Source: Cristatella mucedo (lineage: Eukaryota > Bryozoa > Phylactolaemata > Cristatellidae). From it: DNA of 64,000 bases. The notes beneath the pieces are model-generated. The model saw only the letters and a program-made list of their open reading frames with translations, searched no databases and was not told the origin of the DNA. The position numbers and the translations under genes were made by a program. Of this stretch, positions 1-13,810 are shown one piece after another. The stretch lies in contig WPIO01000001.1 of NCBI GenBank assembly GCA_009760855.2, forward strand, positions 8,153,501 through 8,217,500, written 5' to 3'. Every line of letters begins with the position of its first letter. The stretch's first letter is position 1.

Positions 1-39
1 TGACACAAAGCCAGTCATTTGTTACTGCTTCATACTGAT

Positions 40-480
40 TTAATACCACTTTTAACCTCCTCGTGCCCTCGGGTTCTCCGCTTACGACACGTTGGCTGTT
101 CCATTCCTACGCTTAAAAGACTTTACTGACGGGAGCTTTTGCTCTGCTGGTCAGAGACAGCGAAACTCACATCAACCCGTTCTTGGGCAATGACATTTTT
201 CCAGTGTTTGTGGCGTGTTTTCCCCAGCTTTCCTGAGCTGCTTCTTTCATGCCACTTACTTCCTTATCTTTCCTCCTCACCAAGCTTTGCCTCCTTTCTC
301 CTCTTTGGGGTGTGCGAGGAAGTTTGTTGCCTACGATATGCCACCAAAAGCCTCTAAGGCTATGAGTGGGCTACGGAAAACTCTCCGTGCGTAACACCAA
401 TTTAGTCTTCGTGGCTTTGTACAGTTAAATATCGAAATAAATTAAAGTAAATTGCATCATATCAACATGTAGGTTTTAGA
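40..480 (+). mobile_element. LINE-A 3' end, 5'-truncated and decayed
   Basis: Translated pieces follow the C-terminal reverse-transcriptase region of the longer LINE-A copy at 12650-15645: an arginine-rich stretch, then FPSFPELLLSCHLLPYLSS matching GPELLLLCYSLPQLLS there. The 3' UTR also matches (a run of AAAAGCCTCTAAGGCT type, then GTGCGTAACACC and a CTTTGT segment before an AT-rich end). Frames are broken. The 5' limit is uncertain because the window starts nearby. Confidence 0.6.
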
Positions 481-1224
481 GATCAAGTAGAACTACAGCT
501 CAATCTATGGCAATAAAACCTGTTACAAGATAATAAATAGCAATTAGTTATTTAAGTGGACGGTAGGGAACAGAAAGAACCGTGTTATGTAAGGTCCAGG
601 GTCCACTAATTGTGGGACCAGTTGGTCAGTATAAATTGGAAGCTGAGAAGAAAGCTTTGTTTTTGGCAGTCAGTGGCGACATTGCAGTCAGTGACGCTTG
701 ACCTATCTTTCAACGTGCCAGTACTTTGCGAGCCATACTTCGAGATAGAGACGTCTAACGGAAAATAAAGACTTATTTCCTGCAGGCGAAGTGAAAGGCA
801 CCAAGGCCCTTCAGCCGCTACTAACGAACCTACAACTAAGCCTAACATAACTTTACTTTTATTAGCAATATTTGTAGTCCCGGGCTCCTACCACTTCAAC
901 ATGTATCATCGTGAGCCACTAAAACACTATAATTTTGATTATATGAGTGATCTAAGATGATTAATTGATGAGTTGTCAACTTACTTTTGATGGCTTAGAA
1001 ACGAAGCCCTGTTGTCATAGTTCCCCAGTATGCGCCAAGTACAAGTGAAATGAACTCGGTGCCACATGGTAATGAGCGGCTGCCATATGGAGCAATCAGG
1101 TGGTAGTCATGTTCGCAAGAGGTGGTTCTACATATGCATGATGAGCTGTAGCATTTTTTACGAGTGTATTCGTTGGTGGTTGTTAACAAAGCATAATCAG
1201 AGTGTGACTATTTGTTTAGCCACC
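481..1224. other. Unannotated AT-rich DNA
   Basis: No gene, RNA or repeat recognised. Short open frames on both strands (for example 606-848, - strand) show no domain or splice structure. Confidence 0.5.
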
Positions 1225-2189
<965 letters not shown>

Positions 2190-2400
2190 ACAATTACACT
2201 TACACAGGTCAGAGGAAAGACTCGATGAAGGCTGATTCAATAGCTCCTTCTTTGTCACAGCAGAAGAGCCTTAAAGGCCATCACCACCACTTGCAGTAGT
2301 AATACAGGATGATAGCAGCAGGATTGAAAAGCACGACCTTGGTAGTGAGGTCGTCAAAATCGTCCGACTTATCTATCGTGCCATCGCGACTCATTAATGA
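2190..2400 (-). mobile_element. SINE-2 copy (tRNA-derived SINE)
   Basis: On the - strand a tRNA-like head is followed by a body with GGTGATGGC, AAGGCTCTTCTGCTGT. The same order (tRNA-like head, GGTGATGGC, AGGTTCTTCTGTTGCTGT) occurs on the - strand at 59010-59170, which defines the family. The B box (GGTTCAAATCC in the other copy) is degraded here. No coding capacity. Ends are approximate. Confidence 0.55.
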
Positions 2401-5135
2401 AAATCGACAGACAAAGTAGGGCCTTAATTAAGAACGATTGCAATGTCCTTAAATCCTTAAAGTATAAAGTGCTCTCCTTGATTTCTAAATACTTTAAAAA
2501 AATTTGATCTTCTTCAAGTAAAGTAGCATTTACCACACGGGTCTAGGTGCTTGACAGCTTTTACCTTTCTTTGATATGATTCTCGAAAAAACTTAAGCAA
2601 ACGATAATTCGGATCTTTCGCTTGGTTTTTAGCCTTGAGCAGATTTTACTTTAGGCAGCATAATTTTGTAATGGTCTTATTATAAGCATACCAAGCGATA
2701 AGAAATTGACACAGCTAAAGTTGTATCTGCGTTGACATGACATCTAGAAGTTTTTCGGATCCATTTAGTGTTCGCCCCGAGTGGTAAGTAAGACAAATAG
2801 CTTAAGATAACCCAGCAGCTTTATTGCTTAAATTCACAAACCCGGTCAATGAGGTAAAAATGAAATCCTAATATGGCGGATTTAAGCATGTTCGGAAAAA
2901 GCAAGCAGGGTTCATGGCATTGATCATCGTCTTCCCTATCATTGCAGCACAATCAAGTATAGAAGCTGTCTGAGAATCTAGCTCACCAGGTCCACATGCA
3001 GACCCTGCTGCCAAAAATACTGCATCGTCATTTTTTAGTACTCCCCTTTCTCATTTTCAGACGCATTTTGATGGTTAGCGTTAATGAAATTGGTTATTTT
3101 ATGTTATCGAAGTTCCAAAGGCTTAGTGTGATAAGACAACCGCTCTAATAAATATTATACAGGCACAAATAATAGTATCGTAATTAAATCGCATTTGAAG
3201 AGAGCCATCGAAGGACTCACATCTCTTTCTGTTTTAAATCTTACATGCTGTTTTAGCCACATGCATGGTCTTAACATGCATTATACGTTAAGAGGTATTA
3301 TACACAGCATGAGCAGGCAAAATTTTACAGGAGAAATTAAGCCGACTTGGCAATTTCTGTCAGAAACAGGTGTGCATTTAGCTACTTTTTAAGTGTCATC
3401 AAGTCAGAAGATTTCATTATGTCAGTCGGAATTGAAGTCACAAGCTGTGGGAGCATAATAAAAACAGACGCGGACTAGTAGGGACAGAGGATTTTTCAAT
3501 GAACTGCTAGACGGCTGGAGTCAGAACAGCATAGAGGTTTGATGCTTAGCCTGATTGGGGATTAGCTTGGATAATAACGCTAGGTAAGAGAATGAATGGA
3601 CCTGCTGAAAGTGAGGTAAAACTCATGAGGGCTTCAAGGAACATCAGGGATGCCGTTGCCCTGAGAGGCTGTTCTGTAGTAAAAACTGCGGTAGAACACA
3701 AGCCTGGGTAGTGCGAGCGAGCTAACCACTCCCCACCACCAGCCTTTGGACTATGCCCAAAAGGAGCATTCGTGGCACTAAGTGTGTTCTTTCGTCTTCT
3801 GTCTAGTCCGAACCAGAGAAAATGAGGATTTTTTGAAAAAAAATGGCTCTACTTCTTTACACGACTCATAACTTTCTCTCTTTTGTACAGTTAGATACAT
3901 AAATTCATACATATTGGAAATGAACAGAGATTTAGGTGTGATCATTCTACAGAGATAACCCAGACCATCTCGGCTTGTAAAATGCCCGTAAGGGATGCGA
4001 AGAGTGGGTAATTACGCTTTATTTCTGCATCTAAATATAGATGAGGAGTATTACAGCAATAGACATTTTTAGCGCTTTGTAAAATTGAAAACGTTCAAGT
4101 AATTAGCCCAATATGGAAAAAAGTCGTGCCAAAGCGCTTGAGTACTTTACCTCTCCATAGTCTTGGTCGTACCAGGTGACCCATGGCGGGGTAAATGATT
4201 TTGAAGAGCTCAAATACTGCTGAGATCTCATGTGCAATGCATTTTCCCTTCTAACATCCAACGTTTCAGCTGCAATCCTCCGCTCCTGTCGATGTGGTTG
4301 ATGGCTGTGCTGGTAGTTCGTCATATACTGTTCCTCAAGGCATTGGCTACCAAATTTGTTAACGGGCTTCATCTAGTAAAATTTGATCACTTCTATTCAA
4401 GCCAGGACATAATAATTTAATTATGTTAGTAGGTGGATATTACATTGGCCATGTTCTAGCACAGTTTTTAATGAAAGCATGCTGGGCACATGGGTTAAAG
4501 GAAAAATAGTTTGCTCACATTGGAACGTGCTTCCAACTGTGCCAATTATTGAGTCGGAAAAAACTCAATTAAGATAATAGCTGGAGAATTGACTCGGAGT
4601 TATTCAGCTGGGTATGTCCGCTTTTTCATATGGATGACCAATACAATTATGCACTCGCATACCGGAAGCAGTGAGAGTATTTAACTCAATATCGTTTTCT
4701 CCGGAAAACCAGAATCCTGTTGTAAAACTCGAATCTTGATACCCAATCTATATATCCCTGGTCACAATTCATTCAAATAAATCCTCGATAACTGTTGTTA
4801 TTCACGGGGCACCAACATGTGTCCGTAGGATTTTGTGCTTGGCGAAACTGACATACCAACGTAATCTGCAAGACCCTTAGGGCTACGTCTTTTTTAGAAA
4901 GTCAATTAAACGGGAAGCCTGGGTCTGCAGAGAGGTGGGTATGAACTCCACACTGAGCTGTGTAAACGCATGCTCCTTTCACACTCATTGCAGCATTTTT
5001 CCTTGAGAACATAGCTCCTCGGACGTCTGCTAAAAATGGCAACCGTCTACGTTCAAGACTAAGTAAGATACTACTACCTTTTCCTACCCTAACGTGCCGA
5101 GCTAATGGTGACGCCGGCAGGGTTGACTCCCTAGA
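2401..5135. other. Unannotated DNA
   Basis: No gene, splice-bounded exon or known repeat recognised. Short open frames at 3195-3392 and 4103-4420 overlap others and show no domain. Confidence 0.45.
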
Positions 5136-5285
<150 letters not shown>

Positions 5286-5529
5286 TGCGTTGGTTCTCAT
5301 ACCTTTCGTCCATTCAGCTTTCACGCTGAATGCAGGGTAAACCAACGACCATTTGTTGCAGTGAGGTGGTAGCGCCGACGAAATGGAAGGATTGCATTGA
5401 CCATTAGTGAAATCTTGAGCGAAACCCACTTTAACTATAGGTAAGTATAATTAAGGAACAACTAATTATACAGGCTCTTAAGTACTATAGTCTGAAGAGC
5501 ATTGCCGACATTCATCTGTACTAGCAGCG

Positions 5530-5635
5530 GGTGATAGAGAAGGGCCTACTTAAGGATTTGAACCTACGCTTCATCTCGCCAATTTAAGGATCTGTACACC
5601 TCCACTATGACCCAGTGGCAAGTGAGAGACAAAGT
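5530..5635 (-). mobile_element. tRNA-like SINE head, relic
   Basis: On the - strand a possible A box (ACTGGGTCATAGTGG) lies about 50 bases before a good B box (GGTTCAAATCC, near 5550-5560). The spacing fits a tRNA or SINE head, but I cannot pair a full cloverleaf, so a SINE relic is more likely than a functional tRNA gene. Confidence 0.35.
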
Positions 5636-6980
5636 GAGAGACAAAAAGAAGAGCGAAGCACACGCACTCGCCCCGCGCGAATACTACCGCTGCGTGACAA
5701 GTCGCATCCGCATCAGGAAGGCAGAAAGTGACTCTGGATTTCTCTCGCGTCCACTGTAAAAATGCTTCCGCATTCACCGCACGCCGCACAATTAGTTTTG
5801 ACGTTGCGGGTCGGCGAAACGCGGAAAACACTGATTCAATACGACCGCTTCAGCAGGAACAAGCTGCCGCCAATTGGCATTTCAGCGTGCTACGTGCACC
5901 GAAATTCTGTGCGTGTAATCTTTTCCTTGCAGCTCTCATACGTGGCAAAAGTTACTCGACTAGACTTCGGACCCTCTAACACAACTGCAAAATTTGCCAT
6001 AATTGTATAGAGACGTGGAGACGCCAGCCTTTGACGACCCCCTTTTTCTAATGCCGGCGCTTGCACGGGCTGACGATGTTAAAACCCTTTCTAGTAATAA
6101 CCTTTGACCTAGCCTGGTAAGCCGGGCTGGGATTTTCCAAATAAGAGGCCTTGAGACCACCGAGAAACAGCTGCTCTGTGTAATGGCAGCACCCAGGTAC
6201 TGCCTGCCGGGTGCTTAACGCGACTTAGGTGAACGCATCAACACCGTGTCGTTCAATGCCTTACCAACTAACGTCTAACAGCTAAATCGTATCTAAAATG
6301 CACTAATATATTTATAGTTTTTTGTTAGGCTAATTTACTAGTAAATAGCTTAGGCTATGCATTCACTTGAAATTGAAGTTCTTTACATATTCTGCAATAT
6401 CTCAGGTAAATTTTGAAACATTTTGACTCAATGCAGCATCAACGAAATCGGACGTTAAATGAATGACTTAAAATATTTAAATCACCACAAAATTTTGGCT
6501 AACTAGTTTTAGGTGTTGTTGACATAACTACACTCGATTGTAGAATTGGATTTTAATTCTAGCCCCGTCCTGAAAAGGTTGAAGGTATATTTATCGATTA
6601 GCATTCATTGCTCTAGTTCAAGCCTCCGGGCGATCTGCGTGGAAGTGCGCTTAAGGTAAACAATGTGACATATCTTCAATTTTGACTGGGGATGCTTGCT
6701 GTATGAACCGCCACACTATCAGCCAGTCATTGCTTAGTACCAGAGACAGGACGACTCACCCTTGAATGCAGGGTCCTTTTCTACGTAGTACCGCAGGATA
6801 TATAGGTTCATGTGATTGGAAGTGGTTTATTTAACGTAAATCAAGATTAAACTGCAACTTTGCAGCACCAAAGTTTTGCTAATAAGGTAATTTCTGGACC
6901 AGTTGCTCGTTCACCTCCTGTGCAGAGAGGCAGACGCGAAAGAGCTGTGATGTGTAACTCAGTCAGATAGGGTTACGATC
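5636..6980. other. Unannotated DNA, moderately GC-rich at 5640-6230
   Basis: Overlapping open frames on both strands at 5571-6160 show no recognised domain and probably reflect the higher GC content. Nothing recognised from 6230 to 6980. Confidence 0.4.
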
Positions 6981-6984
6981 CGAA

Positions 6985-7462
6985 GAAGCTAGCAAGCGTG
7001 CTATAAAGCAATAGAGCCAGAAGTTTAAAATGTAAGAAACTCATTTAAGATACAAAACCACGAACCTGAACAACCCATTGGCAGCGACGGCCAGACGATG
7101 CTCCACTTTGACGTTGTAGATGACTAACGAGAGTCCTCACCCAGCCATCGATATCTCATCTGCTACAAAGTCATGTCGATTTACTACTCAAAATGAGAGC
7201 TGTGGAACTCTGTCACTTTTTGAAAGCCAGTTCAGCTAAATAAAATAGAAAATGCATATCGCAATCGCCAAAACGTGAACAAATAGCAATTCCAAATGAC
7301 GCTGGATTTTCAAGGCAAGCTATTGTGGAGCGATCGTAATTAAATTAAAAACCCGCGAAAAGCAAAGGAGTAAATTTAAAGTTTATGTATTTTAAAGCGT
7401 TTCAGACATTAATTATCTTCTCAGAAGTAATAATTTTCAGCTGAAACAATGAAGAACTAGCC
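6985..7462. repeat. Duplicated segment, copy D1 (pairs with 23975-25170)
   Basis: The order of matching blocks is the same in both copies: CGACGGCC, GATGACTAA with a TCTCC/TCCTC block, GTGAACAAATA, a TTTTCAAGG/TTTTAAAGG block, then AGTAATAATTTTCAGCTGAA and GATGAAGAA/AATGAAGAA. In the other copy a LINE-A fragment interrupts it; this copy represents the empty site, near 7325-7335. No coding sequence seen. Confidence 0.6.
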
Positions 7463-7671
7463 TTTTCGTCGTAATGGACTTTTTGAACACCGCGTTAAAT
7501 GTACTACTAAAACCGCATGCTCTCAGTAGATTCACCTTTGGTGTAATCATTGCATCACCATGCACTGGTACTTTTTGCACCGTTGTTTCAAAAACTATTT
7601 ATTCTAAAACTGCAAAATTTCCCACAAGTCACCAAAGTCCAAGTTCAGATACATGCATACTGGTATATATG

Positions 7672-7672
7672 C

Positions 7673-7729
<57 letters not shown>

Positions 7730-7746
7730 GATATATGTGCATAGAT
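7672..7746. repeat. (AT)n(GT)n microsatellite
   Basis: TATATA from about 7672 passes into GTGTGT from about 7697, then GATATATG. Confidence 0.95.
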
Positions 7747-7808
7747 ATATATAAAAGGATTGTATTATGCAAATGAGATGCAAAACGTAGAAGCAAGTGG
7801 TTCTTTCT

Positions 7809-7814
<6 letters not shown>

Positions 7815-7869
<55 letters not shown>
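7815..7869. repeat. (CT)n microsatellite
   Basis: Uninterrupted CT repeat of about 55 bases. Neighbouring frames that read through it (7629-8066, - strand) are not genes. Confidence 0.97.
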
Positions 7870-7874
<5 letters not shown>

Positions 7875-10352
7875 AGTGATGAAGCTGCTAGGTGTTGCCT
7901 CGGCATTACCCGAGCAGGAAGAGAGACTACAACGCATGCGGCCAAGGGATGGCTTGAAGAGGAATGCTACCGAAAGACCGATCTCTGTGCAAGCGGGATG
8001 CACAAGTCCTCCAAGCAGGCTTCTTTCCAACAACCAGCCACAAGAGTATAATGCGGTGGCCGCCAATAACCTCGCTGATGCCGATTGGGAATAGGAAACC
8101 GAAAGGGCACCGTCAGTCTCCGGGTATTTTTCGACATACTACGAGAGCATTTGGTACGTCAACTATAACAGCTGGCTAATCCCCCGTATATCGGTACGCT
8201 ACATTCCAGTAACAAGCAAAACGTTAAAAGAGACACGTCTCCGATAAGCAGTGGGACCTGATGAACCCGGGATCCCGATTTGCATCGAGGAAACTTAAAA
8301 CAAGCCAAACCAGGCCAGCTTTTTGAACGGCTCAGAATGCCGAGCTAATAATACGACTAGTTGAAGGTCTTTTTGGCTTATGTAATTGCGATTTCATGTG
8401 AGCAAAGCATGCGATCTTAAAGTGAATCAGTGAGGACGGTTTACAAATGAAAAGCCAGGTAATAGCAATTTGGTAGTTACCCTTGACACAATTAGGTTAA
8501 TTGCCACCAGCATTGAAACAAAACGTCCAGAGCACTTAACAGAGAGTAGTCCATTAAAGACTCACTCGCAGTGTGCGCCTACCACCGTGCGGGTGCTTGC
8601 TTACCTCGAGTTACTGAAAAGGCTTCTCTAATCGTGACTGGCCGTCTTTGGGCAAGCGGCCCACAGCTGGCGAGAATGGCTAATGGAAGCCACAAATATT
8701 AAAGTCCCCTGGAGTACAGAGCCTGAGGGCACTCATTGGCAGTTTAAAGTTTGGGAGTGCCTTCACTACAGATGGATATTCGAGTGCTTTACTTTGAGGC
8801 AGAAATTACCCACAAAATAAGCTGACACTGACGCCGAATATCTACTAATTTAAGCGAGAAAGTCCGTTACGCCTCAAGAAGGCACAATTGCGTCGCGTGG
8901 CAAGATGGCACACTTTTATCTGCACTAATATGACTCATTGGAGCAAGTTCTCAGGCATTGAAGTGCCATTATTTATTAAGTAAATATTGATTATTGTTAA
9001 TTGAATGATTGTGTTCAAAGATTGTGCCATTGCCATGCATAGCAAGGCCATCCGTAGCCGCCAGCCTATACCAGCATTTGTCTGCAGCAAGAGTAAGTAA
9101 GAACACTCGCAGGCTTATACGCAGGCAGCCAGTTTAGACAAACACGTTACGCAGGGTGCCACTTTTAATTCTGAATTCCCGGTCTAATATAAGTGCTTAC
9201 CAATGCCTGGCCTTTTTGTGGGCTATATCAAAATTGTCATGGCTTAGCATGTGGGTTCTTTCGCATTCAGCCTAATCATAACACGCTGGCTGTGATGCGT
9301 ACAGTGCCTAGAAAGAGATTAATTTTTCTGAGAGTTTTATCTAAATGCGTGCTTACCTAAAGCCACTTAAGCTCTGAGTGAGCAATATAAAATAATACTC
9401 TCATCAATGATCCGCCCCGGGTACAGTTTCTCTTGCAGCTAATTGCAGCAACAGTTAGATGTCATGTTCCTGGAACATATGGTGCCGGATGTCTCCAGTA
9501 TAGTCTGACTTCAAAAGATAGTTTTAATGTCTCTCGCAGACTCCACGTGAAATCTGGACATCATGTCCTGAAATGACCTTTCACTACAAGGCCAGAACCA
9601 TCACAAATTCAAATATGCCTCTCTGAATAGCATTAAATCCCTTTATGCAGCCTGAATTGATTGAAGGAATCAGCCATCAGCCACTGACATTTCGCCCATA
9701 CTATCTTGATACAGCTTCACTGTATGAAACAATTCCTAAGAAGCTTAGCAATACAATTACTCGCACTTTTGACTGAAGACGGTTTACCGTATATTTGACC
9801 TATCTTAAATACTTTTCACAATCTTCTCTCAGTTTCTATGTTCGCAAGGCATTGGTCTCAAAAAATGACATCACTAAATCTCCTGACAAGATGCTTTCAA
9901 GCAGTGATTAGTTGCCTTTCCTAGTACCATTAGCTTTGTCAGTGTACATTATTATCTTTAGAGCATATTTGTGCCGACGTATGTGTGACGCCGCTGAGCG
10001 ATTGACGCAAGTTATAAATACCACGAAGATGTATATGTATAGCTCAATATTGAGATACTTGTAGTCACTTATTTAAATGTTCAACATAACGCATGGGATA
10101 CCATTGCACTTTTAAATAATTTTTTTCGCTCTTACGGTGACAGAACTCTGTCCTATGGGGTCCCGTCAAAATAAAAATTGCTATCCATTGCCTAGCTATA
10201 TTCTTATTAATGGAAGGGTTTGCCACGTAGCTTTCAAAATAAATTAAAAATTTAAGATATCAATTCGCAGTATCAGACAGTGAAGTGAGGTTTGCGACAT
10301 TTCTACGCGGCAAAAGACATAGCAACCGTGATGGAATGGCGGGATGAAAAAT
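7870..10352. other. Unannotated DNA
   Basis: Open frames at 7876-8179 overlap in three frames without a domain. Nothing recognised further on. Confidence 0.45.
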
Positions 10353-10430
10353 GATTGTGATTAATGTGGTGTTGTCGAAAAGTGCCTGCTTGATTGTGAT
10401 TAATGTGGTGTTGTAGAAAAGTGCCTGCAA
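10353..10430. repeat. 39-bp tandem duplication
   Basis: Two adjacent 39-base units beginning GATTGTGATTAATGTGG (10353-10391 and 10392-10430) differ at about three positions. Confidence 0.9.
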
Positions 10431-11015
10431 GAATTGCTTTGCAGGTGTAGTGTAGACCTATACCTACACCGTCTTAAAAGGTAGAGATCCGAGTTTTCAA
10501 GGCTTAGTATTACATAATAATCTTTGGGTTCATTTTATTGATTAAAATTTCAAGATTAAGTGTTTATTACAGAAGGTCGCATTTTTGTCTATTTTCTTCT
10601 GCCCGCTTTCGTGTCATATTGATTTAATATGTAAACTAAACGAAGAGTAATCGCAATGATAAGCAAACGTCTTTCTTACTTGAATAATTCATCTCTCTAT
10701 TATTTGCTGGCCTGAGAATTATATTCTCAACGACTTCAAGTTATTGGTTAAGCTAAGCCCTGACGCCCAACAATTTCAGAGGTTTTGAGCTAAATAGTTC
10801 GGTCACTGTTTTTGTATAGACCTGTGAACTGCTCGAGCCAACAGATGCTGCAACACAGAAATAATTAATTTATGAATACACTCTAAGAAATATAAACAAC
10901 TGCCAAATGCCCCTGTTTAGACTTTTGAAAGCCAACAGGGTGTAACTAGATTTAACTGTTTCATTTAACAAAACTGCTTAGTACCTTTGAACATTTTAGA
11001 GCTCTCCTCGATAAT
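10431..11015. other. Unannotated AT-rich DNA
   Basis: No gene or repeat recognised. Confidence 0.45.
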
Positions 11016-11945
11016 ATTTATAATAATAATGCACTTGATAAAGCGCCCTCAGAGAACTCAATCTCTGTCTGGGCGCTTTACATTGGCTGCAAAGGGAAAT
11101 GCAATTGAATGGTGAGTAATATCATGCTTGATAAACGGACAAAATAAATAACATGGTTAGGGGTGACATGCTCAGGGTCAGCATGCAAATGTGGTTAGTG
11201 GCAGCATATACAGTGTCAGCACGCATAAGCACATGAATGACGAATCACAGGGATCCACTAAATGCTATGCTAAATAGGTGCGTTTTTAAGTTCTTTTTAA
11301 ATGTGGTCAGGTCAGGGGACGTTCTTACGCAAGTCGGGGGGGGGGTTGAAGTTCCAGGCTTTGGGAGCATACGAACTAAAAGGACGGTCTCCAAAGGATT
11401 TGAGGTTTCTACAAGGTATTTGTAGACTGTTGGATTCCGAAAAGCGGGTGGTACGATGCTTGGCCTGGTTGGGGGAGACCTAAGAGATAGGGTGGAGCCA
11501 AAGAATGAAGCGACCTAAAAGTGAGCGACAAAATCTTGAAGTCAATCCGTTGCTTGACTGGTAGCCAGTGCAGGTCGGCGAGAAGTGGTGTAATTTAGCA
11601 ACTGTGACGCTTACGACAGACAAGCCTAGCTGAGGAGTTTTGCATCAGCTGCAATCGCCTAATCGCACATGCTGGTAGGCCAGTAAGCAGTGAGTTGCAG
11701 AAGTCAAGACGGAATGTCACAAATGCATGGACCTACTTGGACTTGGTATCCTTGTCTAAACAAGCCCGAATTTTAGCAATGCTGTGAAGCCGAAAATAGG
11801 CAATTTGACTGTGGCGCTGATATGGTCGTCTAACGAGAGGTCGCTTTGAAACATGACAGCTAGATTTTGAGCTGATTCAACTGGAGATATGCTGGCAGAA
11901 GCAATTTTGAGCCTCAGCCTTTCCAATTTGTGAATCAATTCTCGA
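11016..11945 (-). mobile_element. LINE-B, 5'-truncated
   Basis: Reading on the - strand, a frame ending near 11938 contains KLERLRLKIASASISPVES, matching KLERLKLKIGSASISPVES in the copy at 36575-37975. After the broken C-terminal region comes the 3' UTR and the terminal hairpin (GGCGCTTT side near 11040) with an (ATT)n tail at 11024. A G run at 11338-11346 and stops break the frame. Confidence 0.85.
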
Positions 11946-12640
11946 TGCCCTCAGATAATGTGAATCGAACAGAAATACTGATAAAGTAATTTCAACTTCC
12001 TAACTAATTTAAACAAAGCTGTGGATTCCAGTGCATTTAATGGAAGGCAAATTTAAAGGTAATTTATTATGAACAAAAAATCATGCCATGAAACGAGCAA
12101 GACGATGAGGTGTAACCAATATTCACAAAGACAGGTTCAGCTTCAGATTATCTAGACTTTAAATAATGCCACGATTTTCCTCCCAGAGCTAGAGAGCGGC
12201 CTCGGGTGACTCTTAGCATGGTGTGGACCTTTACGTGATTTCTCCGTAATACTTTCAGGTATTCTGCTGCCATCTTCGCTGTGAGTATTTATCAGCTGTC
12301 CTCGGATATGGTACACAAAACAAGGCCTGCTTAGCTTAAGGTGCGATGTCACCATTAGTCGATACCTACCGGAGGGCCTTATCCGGAGGGGCAGTTAGAG
12401 TCTTCCTGCATCCTGCGTTCGCCCTATCAACAGCTCGGCTATCAAACCTACGACTCGTAAGTTTAAAGCCCAGAAGGTTTGCGGTTGTATCTCATCCGCC
12501 GTAGCCCAGCACGTCGAGATACCTTGCCTGACGGCCGTTACCAAGGTCCAATCCAAATTCAAAGAGCCAGCGTCCGCCGGGCCCGATGCAAGCTGAGGAG
12601 AATACAAGCCACTTCATTGCCGTCGCCCAGTTGTTAGACA
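11946..12640. other. Unannotated DNA, possibly LINE-A 5' region towards its right end
   Basis: 12360-12640 is GC-richer than the DNA before it and runs directly into the LINE-A endonuclease frame, so it may hold the LINE 5' part. No ORF1 protein is recognisable. Confidence 0.35.
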
Positions 12641-12655
12641 GCCTATTACATTCAG

Positions 12656-13606
12656 CCTACTAAATATCCGCTCGCTAAAAACCAAGGGGTTACTTATCCA
12701 CGCTCAGGTGGTCCAGGAGAAGATAGATGCATCTCTGCTTACCGAACTTGGATGAGGCCTTGTTCCAGTAGCTGTATTTCTGAGACCACTCCACCCGGGT
12801 TCTCATTCTATCAGTCCATGCGTCCTGACAAGGTTCGTGGCGGGGTTGCAATTGTTGTACGAGAATCGTTTGGCTATAAAATGTGCAGTTTCTCGCATGA
12901 GCCATCGTTTGGATCGGTTGCAATCAGGTCTTCATCAAAGACCTCCCCTCTCACTGTTGTGATATACCGGCCTTATTCTGGCTGTCTAAACTGGTTTATA
13001 GATGAGTTTTCAGAGTTCCTCGCTAAAATATTAGAATGTGACAGGCCCTTACTGATTTTAGGAGACTTCAATATTCACGTTGACAACCCTAGCAACAGCC
13101 AGGTCCGCTCATTTCTTGACTATCTGGAGAATTTTGGTTTGGGCCAATATGTTAATAATAGCACCCACGTCGGTGTCCACATTCTAGATCTTGAAATCAC
13201 TAAGGATGTCTTCCCCACGGACCTTGAGGTGTGCCCACTGACCCTCTCAGATCATTGTTTGGTCTCATTTACTGTTTCTTCTCCCTCAAACGTAGAGGGC
13301 AGTGTCGAATTTATCAAACGACGTAACTTACATAGCATTGACATGGACAAGTTTTGTAAATCTGTTTGTGATGCAGGTATTCTTGATCTGCATTCAGACC
13401 CGACCGACAGCCTCAATACCCTCACTGATGCTATGAACATAACACTCAGGAGTGCTCTTGACAAGCATCCTCCCGTTCACTCTATCCGTGTTCGAAGTCG
13501 TGGAGATTCCTTTCAATTTACAAAAAAACTCCTAAAGATGCGCCGGATTAAGCGCAGGCTTGAACGTCGTTTCCAGAAATCGGGGGTCTGGTGCAGATCT
13601 AGTTAA
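12656..13606 (+). pseudogene. LINE-A endonuclease domain (broken)
   Basis: The domain starts with LLNIRSLKTKG at about 12656. A frameshift follows near 12750, after which an open frame (12752-13606) continues. Motifs seen: VRGGVAIVV, LLILGDFNIHVDN and the C-terminal catalytic-type SDHCLVSFTV. These are hallmarks of the exonuclease-endonuclease-phosphatase family used by LINEs to nick target DNA before reverse transcription. Past FQKSG the frame shifts again, towards a region continuing DLVNYTDFLRVYTRK. Not a host gene. Confidence 0.88.
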
Positions 13607-13810
13607 TTACACTGACTTCCTTCGAGTTTACACCAGAAAGCCTAAACAAACCAGGGCTTTTTTTTCATTAGAAAGCTGAATTCCTGCCAGTCGGACACTA
13701 AACAGGTTTATAAGACAGTAAACCATTTACTGGCCTATGCTGAGAGGTCTGACTCTCCAGATATTAAGGACTCAGCCAAAATATTTTCAGCCTTCTTTAC
13801 TGAAAAAATT

